A stretch of 7,500 bases of DNA from Puniceicoccales bacterium (GTDB lineage Bacteria; Verrucomicrobiota; Verrucomicrobiia; Opitutales; LL51). Positions within the stretch are counted from its first letter, which is position 1. Every line of letters begins with the position of its first letter. The position numbers and the translations under genes were made by a program. Shown here in pieces: positions 1-6,197 of the stretch. The stretch is from positions 1-7,500 of the forward strand of contig JAITNS010000009.1 in assembly GCA_031290315.1 (NCBI GenBank), written 5' to 3'. The notes under the pieces were generated by a model. The model made no database searches. It had not been told where the DNA came from and saw only the letters and a program-made list of their open reading frames with translations.

Positions 1-1
1 T

Positions 2-1069
2 GGCGTATTTGTAGATCTGGATGGACTCGATGGGCTCCTCCATATTACCGATATGTCTTGGGGAAGAATTTTTCATCCCAATGATTTAGCACGCGTCGGA
101 GAGGAAATCGAAGTCGTGGTACTCGAAATCGATCCCGAAAAAGAACGCGTCGCTCTCGGTATGAAACAAACTAAAAACAATCCTTGGGATAATATCGAAT
201 ACCGCTACCCAATCGGAAGTAAAGTAAATGGTAAAGTGGTCAACCTCGTCCCCTATGGCGCGTTTGTCGAGCTGGAACCCGGCGTCGAAGGCCTCGTCCA
301 CGTAGCCGAAATGTCCTGGACAAAACGTATCAATAAGCCCAGTGAACTCCTAAAAGTCGGCGATGAAATCGAAGCCGTCGTTATCGGTATCGAAAAAGCT
401 AGCCAAAAAATTGCACTCGGTATTAAGCAACTCGAAGAGAATCCCTGGGAAATGGTAAAACATAATTATCCGGTTGGTGCCCATATCCGCGGTATCGTTC
501 GCAATATTACAAACTATGGTGCATTTGTTGAGCTCGAAGAAGGAATCGATGGAATGATTCACGTTTCGGATGTCAGTTGGACAAAAAAGATTAATCACCC
601 TAGTGAAATCCTTAAAAAAGGCGATACCGTCGACGCAATTGTTATTGATATCGATCCCGCTCAACAACGCATCGCTTTAGGGATTAAACAACTCACCAAT
701 GACCCTTGGGAACATATCGAAACATTGTTTCAAATTGGTAGTCTGGTAGTAGGTAAAGTAGTTAAAATTACTTCCTATGGCGCTTTTGTCGAACTCCAAA
801 ATGATATCGATGGAATGGTGCATATTAGTCAAATCGCTGAAAGTCGCGTCGAAAAAATTAAAGATATCCTAACAGTCGGCAATGAAGTGACAGCTCGCGT
901 GATCAAAATCGATCGCAATGAACGCCGCATCGGTCTCTCCATTAAAGCAGCTAACTATGATGCAAGCGCCCTCGAAGCGGAAATCAAAGCCTACGATAAA
1001 TTGAAAAATGATCAGGAATTAACAAACCTCGGTGCTATTTTTGATAAAATTGATATCGAACGTTCCTAA
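2..1069 (+). CDS. rpsA: 30S ribosomal protein S1, 3' part (5' end outside window)
   Basis: S1 is the largest small-subunit protein; it binds mRNA and helps load structured or weak-Shine-Dalgarno messages onto the 30S subunit. The frame is open from the left edge (first full codon at base 2), giving 355 residues, so the first Met at base 53 is internal, not a start. Four S1/OB-fold modules are visible: the tail of one (about 1-56), then full modules near 69-143, 156-230 and 243-315. Each carries the YGAFVEL...GxxGxxHxS core, and the first three are followed by a (W)TKxINxPSExLKxGD-type segment. By comparison with the six-domain E. coli protein these are domains 3 to 6. 'NLVPYGAFVEL' and 'GLSIKAANYD' resemble PVC-group S1 (recollection). 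The gene ends TAA, 31 bases before a strong terminator, and converges with the division operon. Codons are rich in GTC, ATC and CTC, as expected of a highly expressed gene. Confidence 0.96.
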   Translation, partial: GVFVDLDGLDGLLHITDMSWGRIFHPNDLARVGEEIEVVVLEIDPEKERVALGMKQTKNNPWDNIEYRYPIGSKVNGKVVNLVPYGAFVELEPGVEGLVHVAEMSWTKRINKPSELLKVGDEIEAVVIGIEKASQKIALGIKQLEENPWEMVKHNYPVGAHIRGIVRNITNYGAFVELEEGIDGMIHVSDVSWTKKINHPSEILKKGDTVDAIVIDIDPAQQRIALGIKQLTNDPWEHIETLFQIGSLVVGKVVKITSYGAFVELQNDIDGMVHISQIAESRVEKIKDILTVGNEVTARVIKIDRNERRIGLSIKAANYDASALEAEIKAYDKLKNDQELTNLGAIFDKIDIERS

Positions 1070-1100
1070 TTACTTATAATCCGTCTTAGTAAAATAAATA

Positions 1101-1128
1101 AAATCCCCCTAACTGTGGGGATTTTTTT
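1101..1128 (+). terminator. Rho-independent terminator of rpsA, probably bidirectional
   Basis: Eight perfect base pairs, AAATCCCC (1101-1108) with GGGGATTT (1117-1124), enclose an 8-nt loop and run into T7 (1122-1128). An A-rich run (1091-1103) on the other side becomes a T-rich tail on the minus strand. The same hairpin can therefore also end the converging mraZ-rsmH-ftsL transcript, whose last stop codon is only 20 bases beyond it. Confidence 0.9.
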
Positions 1129-1147
1129 GTTAGCAGTTTCAACCATT

Positions 1148-1498
1148 TTATTGAAAAAATTGTTGATTAATATTCATTGCAAGGGCGTTGCGAGTCATAT
1201 GGGAGCCTTTGTAATCGGACCATTGCCTTACATAAAATATTCGTTCTGGGACATCCAGAAATGCTAATAACTTTTGCCTTAAATAATTTGTTGTTTGCAT
1301 TTGGGCGGTTTTTGCTAGCAGAGCTAGTGTTTTATTTTGCAGTATGTTATACTGTATTTCAAGTTTTTTTAAATTTCCTGCATGCACAAACGCTTCCTGG
1401 CGAAAGTATAGTACACCAAATATGGTCGCAAAAGCAACAAATACGGTACACATGCCTAGGGAAATAATTAATTGATAATTAATAAATTTCTTCTTCAT
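1148..1498 (-). CDS. ftsL: FtsL-like small bitopic division protein (third gene of dcw operon)
   Basis: A 116-residue protein with a short basic cytoplasmic start (MKKKF), one membrane-spanning segment (about 9-32), then a heptad-like charged and leucine-rich stretch (about 42-80) suited to a periplasmic coiled coil. This is the architecture of FtsL, which joins FtsB and FtsQ in the divisome and helps activate septal synthesis by FtsW/FtsI. FtsL sequences diverge too far to be recognised residue by residue, so the call rests on size, topology and position right after rsmH, the canonical dcw slot. The ATG lies 1 nt after the rsmH stop (TGA-A-ATG), implying translational coupling; a GGAG sits 10 nt upstream inside rsmH. 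The normal next genes (ftsI, murE) are missing: transcription meets the shared terminator with rpsA. Alternative: an unrelated membrane protein filling the same slot. Confidence 0.66.
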   Translation of the reverse strand: MKKKFINYQLIISLGMCTVFVAFATIFGVLYFRQEAFVHAGNLKKLEIQYNILQNKTLALLAKTAQMQTTNYLRQKLLAFLDVPERIFYVRQWSDYKGSHMTRNALAMNINQQFFQ

Positions 1499-1499
1499 T

Positions 1500-2420
1500 T
1501 CAAAAATTCTCCAACGCTCTTAATCTTGCCGAACGACTTCGGTGATTGATAAAAATTTCTTCATCATTCGGTCTTTTTGGTTGTTTTGTTAATATCTTCG
1601 CAACCGGCTGCCGATCATTGTATTTTTCATGGCAATCGATGGCTTTTCCTGCTTTTTCATTAAAAAATCGCTTCACAATCCGATCCTCTAAGGAATGAAA
1701 ACTTAAGGCAACTAAACGCCCCCCATGATCTAAAAGCTTAAACGCCTTTGGAAGTGCTATGCGAATTTCTTCGAGTTCCTGATTAATGGCAATGCGTAAT
1801 CCCTGAAAGATACGCGTCGCCGGATGAATCGTTTCATGATAATTTTTAGGTAAATTTTTCGCGATTAATTCTGCAAATAAATCTGCATATCTCAAAACAT
1901 CGCTCCCCCGATGCCTCAAAATTAAATCGACTACTTTGCGCCAATGTCGCTCTTCGCCAAAATCTCGAATCACTTCCGTTAAATGTTGGCGATCCGCTGT
2001 CTCTAAAAATTCAGATGCAGAAATTCCTTGCCTCGGATCCATACGCATATCTAATTCACTGTGATAACGAAAGGAAAATCCCCGGTCGGGATCATCTAAC
2101 TGTAATGATGAAATCCCAAAATCAAAAAATATACCTTTTAAAAAGGATAAGGAAAGTGTATCGATTTTTGAAAAAGTCGTATTAAAAAATTGGAACCGTT
2201 CTCCGAAAGATTGTTTTAAAATGTGTGCCCGCATTTCGGCATCTGGGTCTCGATCAACGGCAAAGAGTTGAATGTTAGGAAATGTTTCTAAAAAATAACG
2301 GCTGTGCCCCCCCCCTCCAAATGTACAATCTAAAAAGCTTCCTCCCTGCTGGAGATTGAGATATGTTGCGACCTCTTGGGGCATAATCGGCCTGTGAATG
2401 GAACAATTTTTCATATTCAT
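1500..2420 (-). CDS. rsmH: 16S rRNA (cytosine(1402)-N(4))-methyltransferase RsmH
   Basis: RsmH (MraW) uses S-adenosylmethionine to methylate N4 of C1402 in the 16S rRNA decoding centre, fine-tuning start-codon choice and fidelity. The 306-residue protein is near the usual length. Visible motifs: SAM-binding loop FLDCTFGGGGHS (29-40), AVDRDP (54-59), FFDFGISSLQLDDPDRGFSFR (98-118), DMRMDP (124-129), HPATRIFQGLRIAIN (199-213), LVALSFHSLEDRIVKRFF (236-253) and the C-terminal SRSARLRALE (295-304). The family's usual DLGISS appears as DFGISS. The start ATG overlaps the mraZ stop in an ATGA, and AAAGGG lies about 8 nt upstream, so coupled translation is likely. A second ATG two codons in (2414) is possible. 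It is the middle gene of mraZ-rsmH-ftsL and is presumably controlled by the MraZ operator upstream. Confidence 0.97.
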   Translation of the reverse strand: MNMKNCSIHRPIMPQEVATYLNLQQGGSFLDCTFGGGGHSRYFLETFPNIQLFAVDRDPDAEMRAHILKQSFGERFQFFNTTFSKIDTLSLSFLKGIFFDFGISSLQLDDPDRGFSFRYHSELDMRMDPRQGISASEFLETADRQHLTEVIRDFGEERHWRKVVDLILRHRGSDVLRYADLFAELIAKNLPKNYHETIHPATRIFQGLRIAINQELEEIRIALPKAFKLLDHGGRLVALSFHSLEDRIVKRFFNEKAGKAIDCHEKYNDRQPVAKILTKQPKRPNDEEIFINHRSRSARLRALENF

Positions 2421-2866
2421 AGGCCTAACCCTTTCAAAATGACAGCAACATCTTCCGCCGATTCTTGCTGAACATAAAGTTTAAATTTTTCAGGATTCCA
2501 AATATTAAAGATACTTCCCCCTCCAACTAGTACCGCATCCCCGTGAATGTCGGCATGCTTCATCAGTCTTTCATCTATCTTTACTCGCCCTTTCGTATCA
2601 CAGCAAAAAGTATCTGCCTTAGAAAATAATTTTGCCAATACCACCTGCCCCTGAATATCTCCAAGACCCACTTCCGAAACTTTCTCTTCCAAACGAGCAA
2701 CCATCTTAGGGGGATAAACCGTTATGCAACCGATTGGATTAGGTAAAGCAAGGAAGGCGTCTTCTTCGTTTTCAGGACGCCACTTCGATGGTAACGCAAC
2801 ACGCAGTTTTTCGTCAACCGAACGTTCGTGCTCTCCAACATAAAAACTTTTTACCAAAGAATTCAC
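2417..2866 (-). CDS. mraZ: Transcriptional regulator / division protein MraZ
   Basis: MraZ is an AbrB-like DNA-binding protein, assembled as a ring of tandem double-psi beta-barrel repeats. In studied bacteria it binds TGGG repeats and represses its own dcw operon. Two half-domains are visible, each with the signature D-x-K-x-R: SVDEKLRVALPSKWR (16-30) and CDTKGRVKIDERL (89-101), followed by HGDAVLVGG and a final IWNPEKF stretch. The length, 149 residues, fits the family. Start choice: the frame opens at TTG (2872), but GGTGGAG ends only 1 nt before that codon, whereas it lies 7 nt before the GTG at 2866, so GTG is preferred. First gene of mraZ-rsmH-ftsL, overlapping rsmH by 4 nt. The 'FLALPNPIGCITVYPP' section recalls verrucomicrobial MraZ. 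A matching operator lies directly upstream (2890-2922). Confidence 0.93.
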   Translation of the reverse strand: MNSLVKSFYVGEHERSVDEKLRVALPSKWRPENEEDAFLALPNPIGCITVYPPKMVARLEEKVSEVGLGDIQGQVVLAKLFSKADTFCCDTKGRVKIDERLMKHADIHGDAVLVGGGSIFNIWNPEKFKLYVQQESAEDVAVILKGLGL

Positions 2867-2889
2867 AACCAATCTCCACCTATATCATT

Positions 2890-2922
2890 CCCAACTGTTC
2901 CATAATTTCCCACAATGGCCCA
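2890..2922 (-). promoter_or_regulatory. MraZ operator: four TGGG-type direct repeats
   Basis: On the minus strand the repeats read TGGG (2922-2919), TGGG (2912-2909), TGGA (2902-2899) and TGGG (2893-2890), spaced 10, 10 and 9 bp, so all face nearly the same side of the helix. TGGG direct repeats separated by about 5 to 6 nt upstream of mraZ are the known binding box of MraZ in other bacteria. The array overlaps the predicted -35/-10 spacer and -10, and extends past the likely transcription start, which suits autorepression by occlusion. Confidence 0.78.
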
Positions 2923-2930
2923 CAAGTCAA
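2902..2930 (-). promoter_or_regulatory. Predicted sigma-70-type promoter of mraZ operon
   Basis: The -35 TTGACT (2930-2925, 5/6 to consensus), a 17-nt spacer and the -10 AATTAT (2907-2902, 4/6) place the start near 2895, giving a roughly 30-nt leader with the GGTGGAG ribosome site just before mraZ. The hexamers are interleaved with the TGGG repeats. Confidence 0.6.
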
Positions 2931-3038
2931 CACTCTTTTCGATAGCCAAATTATCCAATAAGGCAAGGGTTACCTTTAATTAACTACAAAAAACTAAATA
3001 TTTTTCTGTTTTTCTGTGTTTTTATGCGTCGATGGGAT

Positions 3039-3068
3039 AAAAAAACGGCGTTTCATGAAAACACCGTT
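3039..3068 (-). terminator. Rho-independent terminator after PAP2 gene
   Basis: Reading the minus strand, AACGGTGTTT (3068-3059) pairs with AAACGCCGTT (3053-3044), ten pairs with one G-T wobble and a 5-nt loop, then runs into a T7 tract (3045-3039). It starts about 30 bases after the PAP2 stop and insulates the mraZ promoter from upstream transcription. Confidence 0.87.
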
Positions 3069-3099
3069 AAAAATAAATCCTGAAATCTATATAACTCTC

Positions 3100-3618
3100 T
3101 TAATACTTTTCTGCAAAAATTAGTTGATTTCTTTTTCTTAGGGAAGTTACAAAGCAGATATTGATCACAAATGCAATGAATAGTCCGGCGACAACATCCC
3201 TCCAATGATGATATTGACCATAAACGCGACTGTAGGCGGTTAGGATCGCTAGTCCAATACTTAAAATCCCCCATTTCCACCCATAACGCTTATATAAAAA
3301 AAGCGCACCTTGAAAGGAAGATGCCGTATGCCCAGAAGGAAATGATTTACTCCCCCCGTAAGGACGAACCCCAATGGGCGTATCTTTGGTGAGAAATTTT
3401 ATTCCTTGCGTTGTAAGTATCATCATAAGAAGTGCGTATAAAAATTGCTTTGCTCCCTCCTTATCCCTATAAAATAAACTTACAGCAAAGCTAAGGCAAG
3501 GAATAGCAATGTGTAAAAAATCTCCCATGGCTACAAATATCTCTTGTGCTATACAAGCTTTTACAAAAAAAAATAACATTGTTAATAAAAAAGCGAAAAT
3601 ACCAAATGAAGTCCTCAT
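3100..3618 (-). CDS. PAP2-family membrane phosphatase
   Basis: An integral-membrane acid phosphatase of the PAP2 (type 2 phosphatidic acid phosphatase) superfamily; members dephosphorylate lipid phosphates such as undecaprenyl pyrophosphate, phosphatidylglycerol phosphate or lipid A phosphates. All three catalytic signatures are intact: K-x6-RP (K78 to R85-P86), PSGH (94-97) and SR-x5-H-x3-D (S130, R131, H137, D141). H97 and H137 would be the catalytic pair. About five hydrophobic segments are visible (near 4-24, 33-50, 57-72, 115-130, 145-160). Start: the frame stays open 40 codons further up to a GTG at 3738, but that extension translates the tRNA-Asp gene, so the ATG at 3618 is chosen, giving 172 residues. 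No Shine-Dalgarno precedes it; a promoter whose start would fall at the ATG does. The substrate cannot be told. A role in recycling the C55 lipid carrier would suit its place beside division genes, but that is a guess. Confidence 0.86.
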   Translation of the reverse strand: MRTSFGIFAFLLTMLFFFVKACIAQEIFVAMGDFLHIAIPCLSFAVSLFYRDKEGAKQFLYALLMMILTTQGIKFLTKDTPIGVRPYGGSKSFPSGHTASSFQGALFLYKRYGWKWGILSIGLAILTAYSRVYGQYHHWRDVVAGLFIAFVINICFVTSLRKRNQLIFAEKY

Positions 3619-3624
3619 GGAAAT

Positions 3625-3653
3625 AATATCGCAGATTGCATGGATCAGGTCAA
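3625..3653 (-). promoter_or_regulatory. Predicted promoter of PAP2 gene, possibly leaderless
   Basis: TTGACC (3653-3648, 5/6), 17-nt spacer, GATATT (3630-3625, 4/6). A start 7 nt downstream would fall at the ATG itself (3618), which would explain the missing Shine-Dalgarno. Read-through from the tRNA-Asp promoter is the alternative source of transcript. Confidence 0.45.
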
Positions 3654-3664
3654 GCTTAAAATAA

Positions 3665-3741
3665 TGGCGGGATGGACGGGACTCGAACCCGCGACCTCCT
3701 GCGTGACAGGCAGGCGCTCTAACCAATTGAGCTACCACCCC
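3665..3741 (-). tRNA. tRNA-Asp (anticodon GTC), 3' CCA encoded
   Basis: The minus strand folds into a complete cloverleaf. The acceptor GGGGTGG pairs with CCATCCC (one G-T wobble), the D arm is AGCTCAATTGGTTAGAGC, and the anticodon stem CCTGC/GCAGG carries loop CTGTCAC with anticodon GTC at 3707-3705. The T arm is GCGGG-TTCGAGT-CCCGT, then discriminator G73 and an encoded CCA (3667-3665). G34, U35, C36, C38 and G73, the known AspRS identity set, are all present. It charges aspartate for GAU and GAC codons. Confidence 0.97.
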
Positions 3742-3757
3742 CGCTTAATGCTCACTA

Positions 3758-3785
3758 ATCCTGAAACCTACCCGTTTATTGTCAA
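3758..3785 (-). promoter_or_regulatory. Predicted promoter of tRNA-Asp
   Basis: A perfect -35 TTGACA (3785-3780), 16-nt spacer and a weaker -10 CAGGAT (3763-3758, 3/6) would start a transcript near 3750, a few bases before the mature tRNA 5' end. No terminator is visible between fmt and this site, so the tRNA may also be co-transcribed from fmt. Confidence 0.45.
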
Positions 3786-3841
3786 GCCCTGTCTTAAATT
3801 ATTATTATATTTTTCCCTATAAGTCTCAACTGATATAAAGT

Positions 3842-4831
3842 TTAAAACGGAAACACTTTACCTTCGAATGGCTTCATGGCATCAAAATTTTCTACCCGTT
3901 GATACTTTAAAAAATCACCATTACCATTTAAAAATACTTCTACGGGTAGCATTTTCCCATATGGCTTCTGTAATCGCTCAATGACAATCGCACTTCGATC
4001 GCCACATCCAATACATAATTGATTTTCATATTCAAAGATCTGACAGGGCTTACATGTTACATTCCCAATCCATTGATAGCTTTCGATTTTATAGATTTCA
4101 TGATTTATATAAATTACACATCCCGGATGTGGCGTCAAAGCTCTGATTCTAAATACTAATTCCTCCGCCGGACGTAAAAAATTTAATCGCACATCGTCCT
4201 TTTCAATTTTGCGACAAAAAGTTACCTGCGTTAAATCCTGTATTGTACGTGTAAAAGTACCGTTTAGCAAAGCATGTAAGTTGCGCTTCAGTACCGTTTG
4301 GGCAGCAAAGGACAATTTTTGTGCTATGGATTCGAGATTATCCCGATCCTCGATGGCAACTATTTCTTGATCTAGTACATCGCCGGCATCCATCTCTTTT
4401 ATCACCTCCATTAAGGCAATTCCCGTTTCCGAAACCCCTGAAGCAATTGCTGCTTCGATGGGCGCTGCTCCTCGGAAACGTGGCAATAATGAAGCATGAA
4501 AATTAAAAATTCCTTGCGTCGGTAATTCGCGAATCGCTTTTCCTAAAATATGACCATATGCCATAACTAAAATTAAATCACATCCCTTTTCCTTCATCCA
4601 TTCAATCGTTTCCACTCCTGGTTTTTCCGGTTGGAATAAAGGTACAGAATATCTTGCACCCCAATGGGCAATAGAATTGGGGGATACTTTTTGTCCACGT
4701 CCAGACCGGCGATCGGGTTGGGTAACAATCCCGCTCAAAACGATCTGATTACTGTTTTGTGAGAAAAGATATTCCAATAAAGGTAAAGCGATCGGATGTG
4801 ATCCCATGAATATAATTTTCTGTGACTCCAT
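3842..4831 (-). CDS. fmt: Methionyl-tRNA formyltransferase
   Basis: Transfers the formyl group of 10-formyl-tetrahydrofolate to Met-tRNAfMet so it can serve as initiator. At 329 residues it is close to family length, with an N-terminal Rossmann-like formyltransferase domain (about 4-200) and a C-terminal tRNA-binding OB-like domain (about 205-315). Visible signatures: IIFMGSHPIALPLLE (6-20), VTQPDRRSGRGQK (36-48), the active-site run FNFHASLLPRFRGAAPIEAAI (109-129) with N110 and H112, MDAGDVL (147-153) with D148 completing the N/H/D catalytic triad, and FCRKIEKDDVRLNF...RIRALTPHPG for the C-domain. The usual neighbour def (peptide deformylase) is not adjacent. It is divergent from the histidine kinase across a 122-bp gap and separated by about 100 bp from tRNA-Asp. 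AGGG 3 nt before the ATG is a weak ribosome site at best. Confidence 0.97.
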   Translation of the reverse strand: MESQKIIFMGSHPIALPLLEYLFSQNSNQIVLSGIVTQPDRRSGRGQKVSPNSIAHWGARYSVPLFQPEKPGVETIEWMKEKGCDLILVMAYGHILGKAIRELPTQGIFNFHASLLPRFRGAAPIEAAIASGVSETGIALMEVIKEMDAGDVLDQEIVAIEDRDNLESIAQKLSFAAQTVLKRNLHALLNGTFTRTIQDLTQVTFCRKIEKDDVRLNFLRPAEELVFRIRALTPHPGCVIYINHEIYKIESYQWIGNVTCKPCQIFEYENQLCIGCGDRSAIVIERLQKPYGKMLPVEVFLNGNGDFLKYQRVENFDAMKPFEGKVFPF

Positions 4832-4853
4832 GGGCCCTATTGTCAGACTTGAA

Positions 4854-4882
4854 ATTTTTGTTCAAGTTTGTTTTTATGTAAA
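4854..4882 (-). promoter_or_regulatory. Possible fmt promoter in divergent fmt/kinase gap
   Basis: TTTACA (4882-4877, 5/6), 17-nt spacer, AAAAAT (4859-4854, 4/6) would start transcription near 4847, 16 nt before the fmt ATG. The whole 4832-4953 gap is A+T-rich, so chance matches are likely. For the kinase I see only a weak candidate on the plus strand (TTGCCT at 4918-4923, TACTGA at 4941-4946). Confidence 0.33.
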
Positions 4883-4953
4883 AATTAAAACAAAAATGCC
4901 TCAATTCATAAAAATTATTGCCTAACTAAAAGAACCATGTTACTGATTTATTC

Positions 4954-5811
4954 ATGATAAAAGGGATACATCTTTCATACTTTCTTCTCTACATAATTGT
5001 TATTTTAATTTTACAATTATGGCACGTAGAGGGCTTTGTTATAGGTATCATAGCGATATTACTTGGAGGAGGGTTTTATTATTTTTATCAAAAAAATTTT
5101 CATAAATTTATGGCAAGATTACATACATTGCACGAAATGACTCAAGTAAGGGGAATATTTGCAAGTGTTGTATCCCACGAATTGCGTAACCCTATGGCAA
5201 CTATTCAATCATCCATTGATCTCCTAGAAAATTACCCTAATAATCTCTCCCATCAAGAAACAAATCATTTATTTGAAGGTATTCGGAAAAATATCCGTCG
5301 TATGACGCGTATGATGGATGATGTTATTACAATTGGTAAACTACAACATAACCAAATCTTTTGCCATCCCGAAGAAACAGATATTTTATCCCTATGCACT
5401 ACGATTTGCGAAACATTAAGGTCAGACAATCAAAGCATTGAAATAACGATTAGCGATCAAGTGATACCGAAACTCAAAGTAGATCCGTCGCTCATCGATC
5501 TCATATTGAGTAATCTCTTGAATAATGCGTTGAAATATTCGGACCAGCCAGTTGAACTTTTAATTAACTTCAAAAATAATTCCCTAATTTTTGATATTAT
5601 CGATAGAGGTATTGGGATTCCTCCCTATGAAATCGAGAAGTTAGCACAACTATTTGGTCGCTGTTCCAATACGGGGGTTCGTAAAGGAATTGGGATTGGC
5701 ATGTTTTTAGTGACACATTGTGTTAAATTACACCATGGTCGGATGCAAGTCTGTTCCCAAGAAAATCAAGGCACCCACTTTAGGGTAACACTTCCTACTT
5801 TTAATGGTTAA
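4954..5811 (+). CDS. Membrane-bound sensor histidine kinase with minimal sensor part
   Basis: A 285-residue two-component kinase. Two hydrophobic helices (about 8-23 and 27-45) are joined by only a few residues, so there is no extracytoplasmic sensor domain. The dimerisation/phosphoacceptor domain follows with H-box SHELRNPMATIQSS (74-87), H75 being the phosphorylated histidine. The ATP-binding domain has N-box SNLLNNALKYS (186-196), G1 DRGIGIPP (217-224), F-box LFGRC (233-237) and G2 GIGIGMFLV (245-253). All catalytic boxes are intact. No HAMP or PAS domain is visible. No Shine-Dalgarno precedes the ATG, and the nearest upstream ATG (4937) meets a stop after six codons. The 3' end overlaps the receiver gene by 8 nt, so the two are almost certainly a cognate pair. 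Such 'intramembrane-sensing' kinases often respond to membrane state or a partner protein, but the signal cannot be read here. The gene is A+T-richer than the housekeeping genes. Confidence 0.93.
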   Translation: MIKGIHLSYFLLYIIVILILQLWHVEGFVIGIIAILLGGGFYYFYQKNFHKFMARLHTLHEMTQVRGIFASVVSHELRNPMATIQSSIDLLENYPNNLSHQETNHLFEGIRKNIRRMTRMMDDVITIGKLQHNQIFCHPEETDILSLCTTICETLRSDNQSIEITISDQVIPKLKVDPSLIDLILSNLLNNALKYSDQPVELLINFKNNSLIFDIIDRGIGIPPYEIEKLAQLFGRCSNTGVRKGIGIGMFLVTHCVKLHHGRMQVCSQENQGTHFRVTLPTFNG

Positions 5812-6184
5812 AATACTCCTCATTGAAGATGATATTGCGTTCCAATTTGCACTGAAAAAGTTATTGGAATGCTTTGGTTATATGATTATTAGTGCCGATA
5901 ATGGTAATGATGCGTTGATTCAATATAAAAATACTGACTCCATTGATATTATTATTTGCGATATTAACATGCCCTTATTGGATGGCTTTCAATTTTTACA
6001 AAAAATAAAACAAATGGATAAAAAGTTACCATCTTTTGCATTTATTTCGGCCTATGTCGATATGCAGATTATTCAGAAAACGAATATATTAGGCGCAGAC
6101 TGTATTATAAGGAAGCCTGTGGACCAGAAGATTCTAAAGATAATTCTTCTCGCCCTCCAGATGAAACATGAACTTGGGATCTAA
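5804..6184 (+). CDS. Single-domain response regulator (CheY-like receiver)
   Basis: A stand-alone receiver of 126 residues with the full phosphorylation site: acidic pair E8-D9-D10, phosphoacceptor D53 in IICDINMPLLDGF, switch serine S82 in FISAY, and K104 in RKP. There is no DNA-binding or enzymatic output domain; the protein ends soon after helix 5. It must act by protein contact, by passing phosphate on, or as a sink. It starts inside the kinase gene (8-nt overlap, different frame), which suggests coupled translation and a dedicated partner. Stop TAA at 6182-6184; the converging ankyrin gene ends 13 nt further on, with no terminator seen between. A diverged copy of its last-helix coding sequence lies beyond the stop (6206-6239). 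Confidence 0.93.
   Translation: MVKILLIEDDIAFQFALKKLLECFGYMIISADNGNDALIQYKNTDSIDIIICDINMPLLDGFQFLQKIKQMDKKLPSFAFISAYVDMQIIQKTNILGADCIIRKPVDQKILKIILLALQMKHELGI
6125..6158 (+). repeat. Imperfect direct repeat, copy 1 (receiver C-terminal helix)
   Basis: This copy encodes QKILKIILLAL of the receiver and matches 6206-6239 at 28 of 34 positions (21 of 23 over the first part), exactly 81 bp or 27 codons apart. Mismatches at 6148, 6151, 6154 and 6157 are all third codon positions in the receiver frame and all synonymous. Confidence 0.8.
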
Positions 6185-6197
6185 CAACAATACTTTT

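Noticed and set aside
86..667. Two minus-strand frames inside rpsA
   Set aside because: Shadows of the S1 repeats, with no family features; the plus frame is unambiguous.
1177..1467. Plus-strand frame opposite the ftsL-like gene
   Set aside because: No recognisable features, and it lies within a coupled minus-strand operon.
2867..2872. TTG at 2872 as the mraZ start
   Set aside because: The Shine-Dalgarno GGTGGAG ends 1 nt before it, too close; GTG at 2866 has a 7-nt spacing.
3001..3023. T-rich run with three TTTTTCTG-like words between mraZ and PAP2
   Set aside because: Simple low-complexity sequence without a hairpin or other signal.
3053..3280. Minus-strand frame overlapping the PAP2 3' end and its terminator
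   Set aside because: Different frame from the intact PAP2 motifs and it reads through a strong terminator hairpin.
3619..3738. N-terminal extension of the PAP2 reading frame to a GTG at 3738 (begins MVAQLVRAPACHAGG)
   Set aside because: It is a translation of the tRNA-Asp gene, a well-known spurious peptide; the ATG at 3618 begins the real membrane protein.
3640..3822. 60-codon plus-strand frame containing GWTGLEPATSCVTGRRSNQLSY
   Set aside because: Antisense translation of the same tRNA, a common annotation artefact.
3742..3841. A terminator for fmt between its stop and tRNA-Asp
   Set aside because: Only weak A+T-rich foldbacks are visible; no stem with a T-tract can be supported.
4321..4506. 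Plus-strand frame inside fmt
   Set aside because: Antisense to the conserved catalytic core of Fmt; a shadow.
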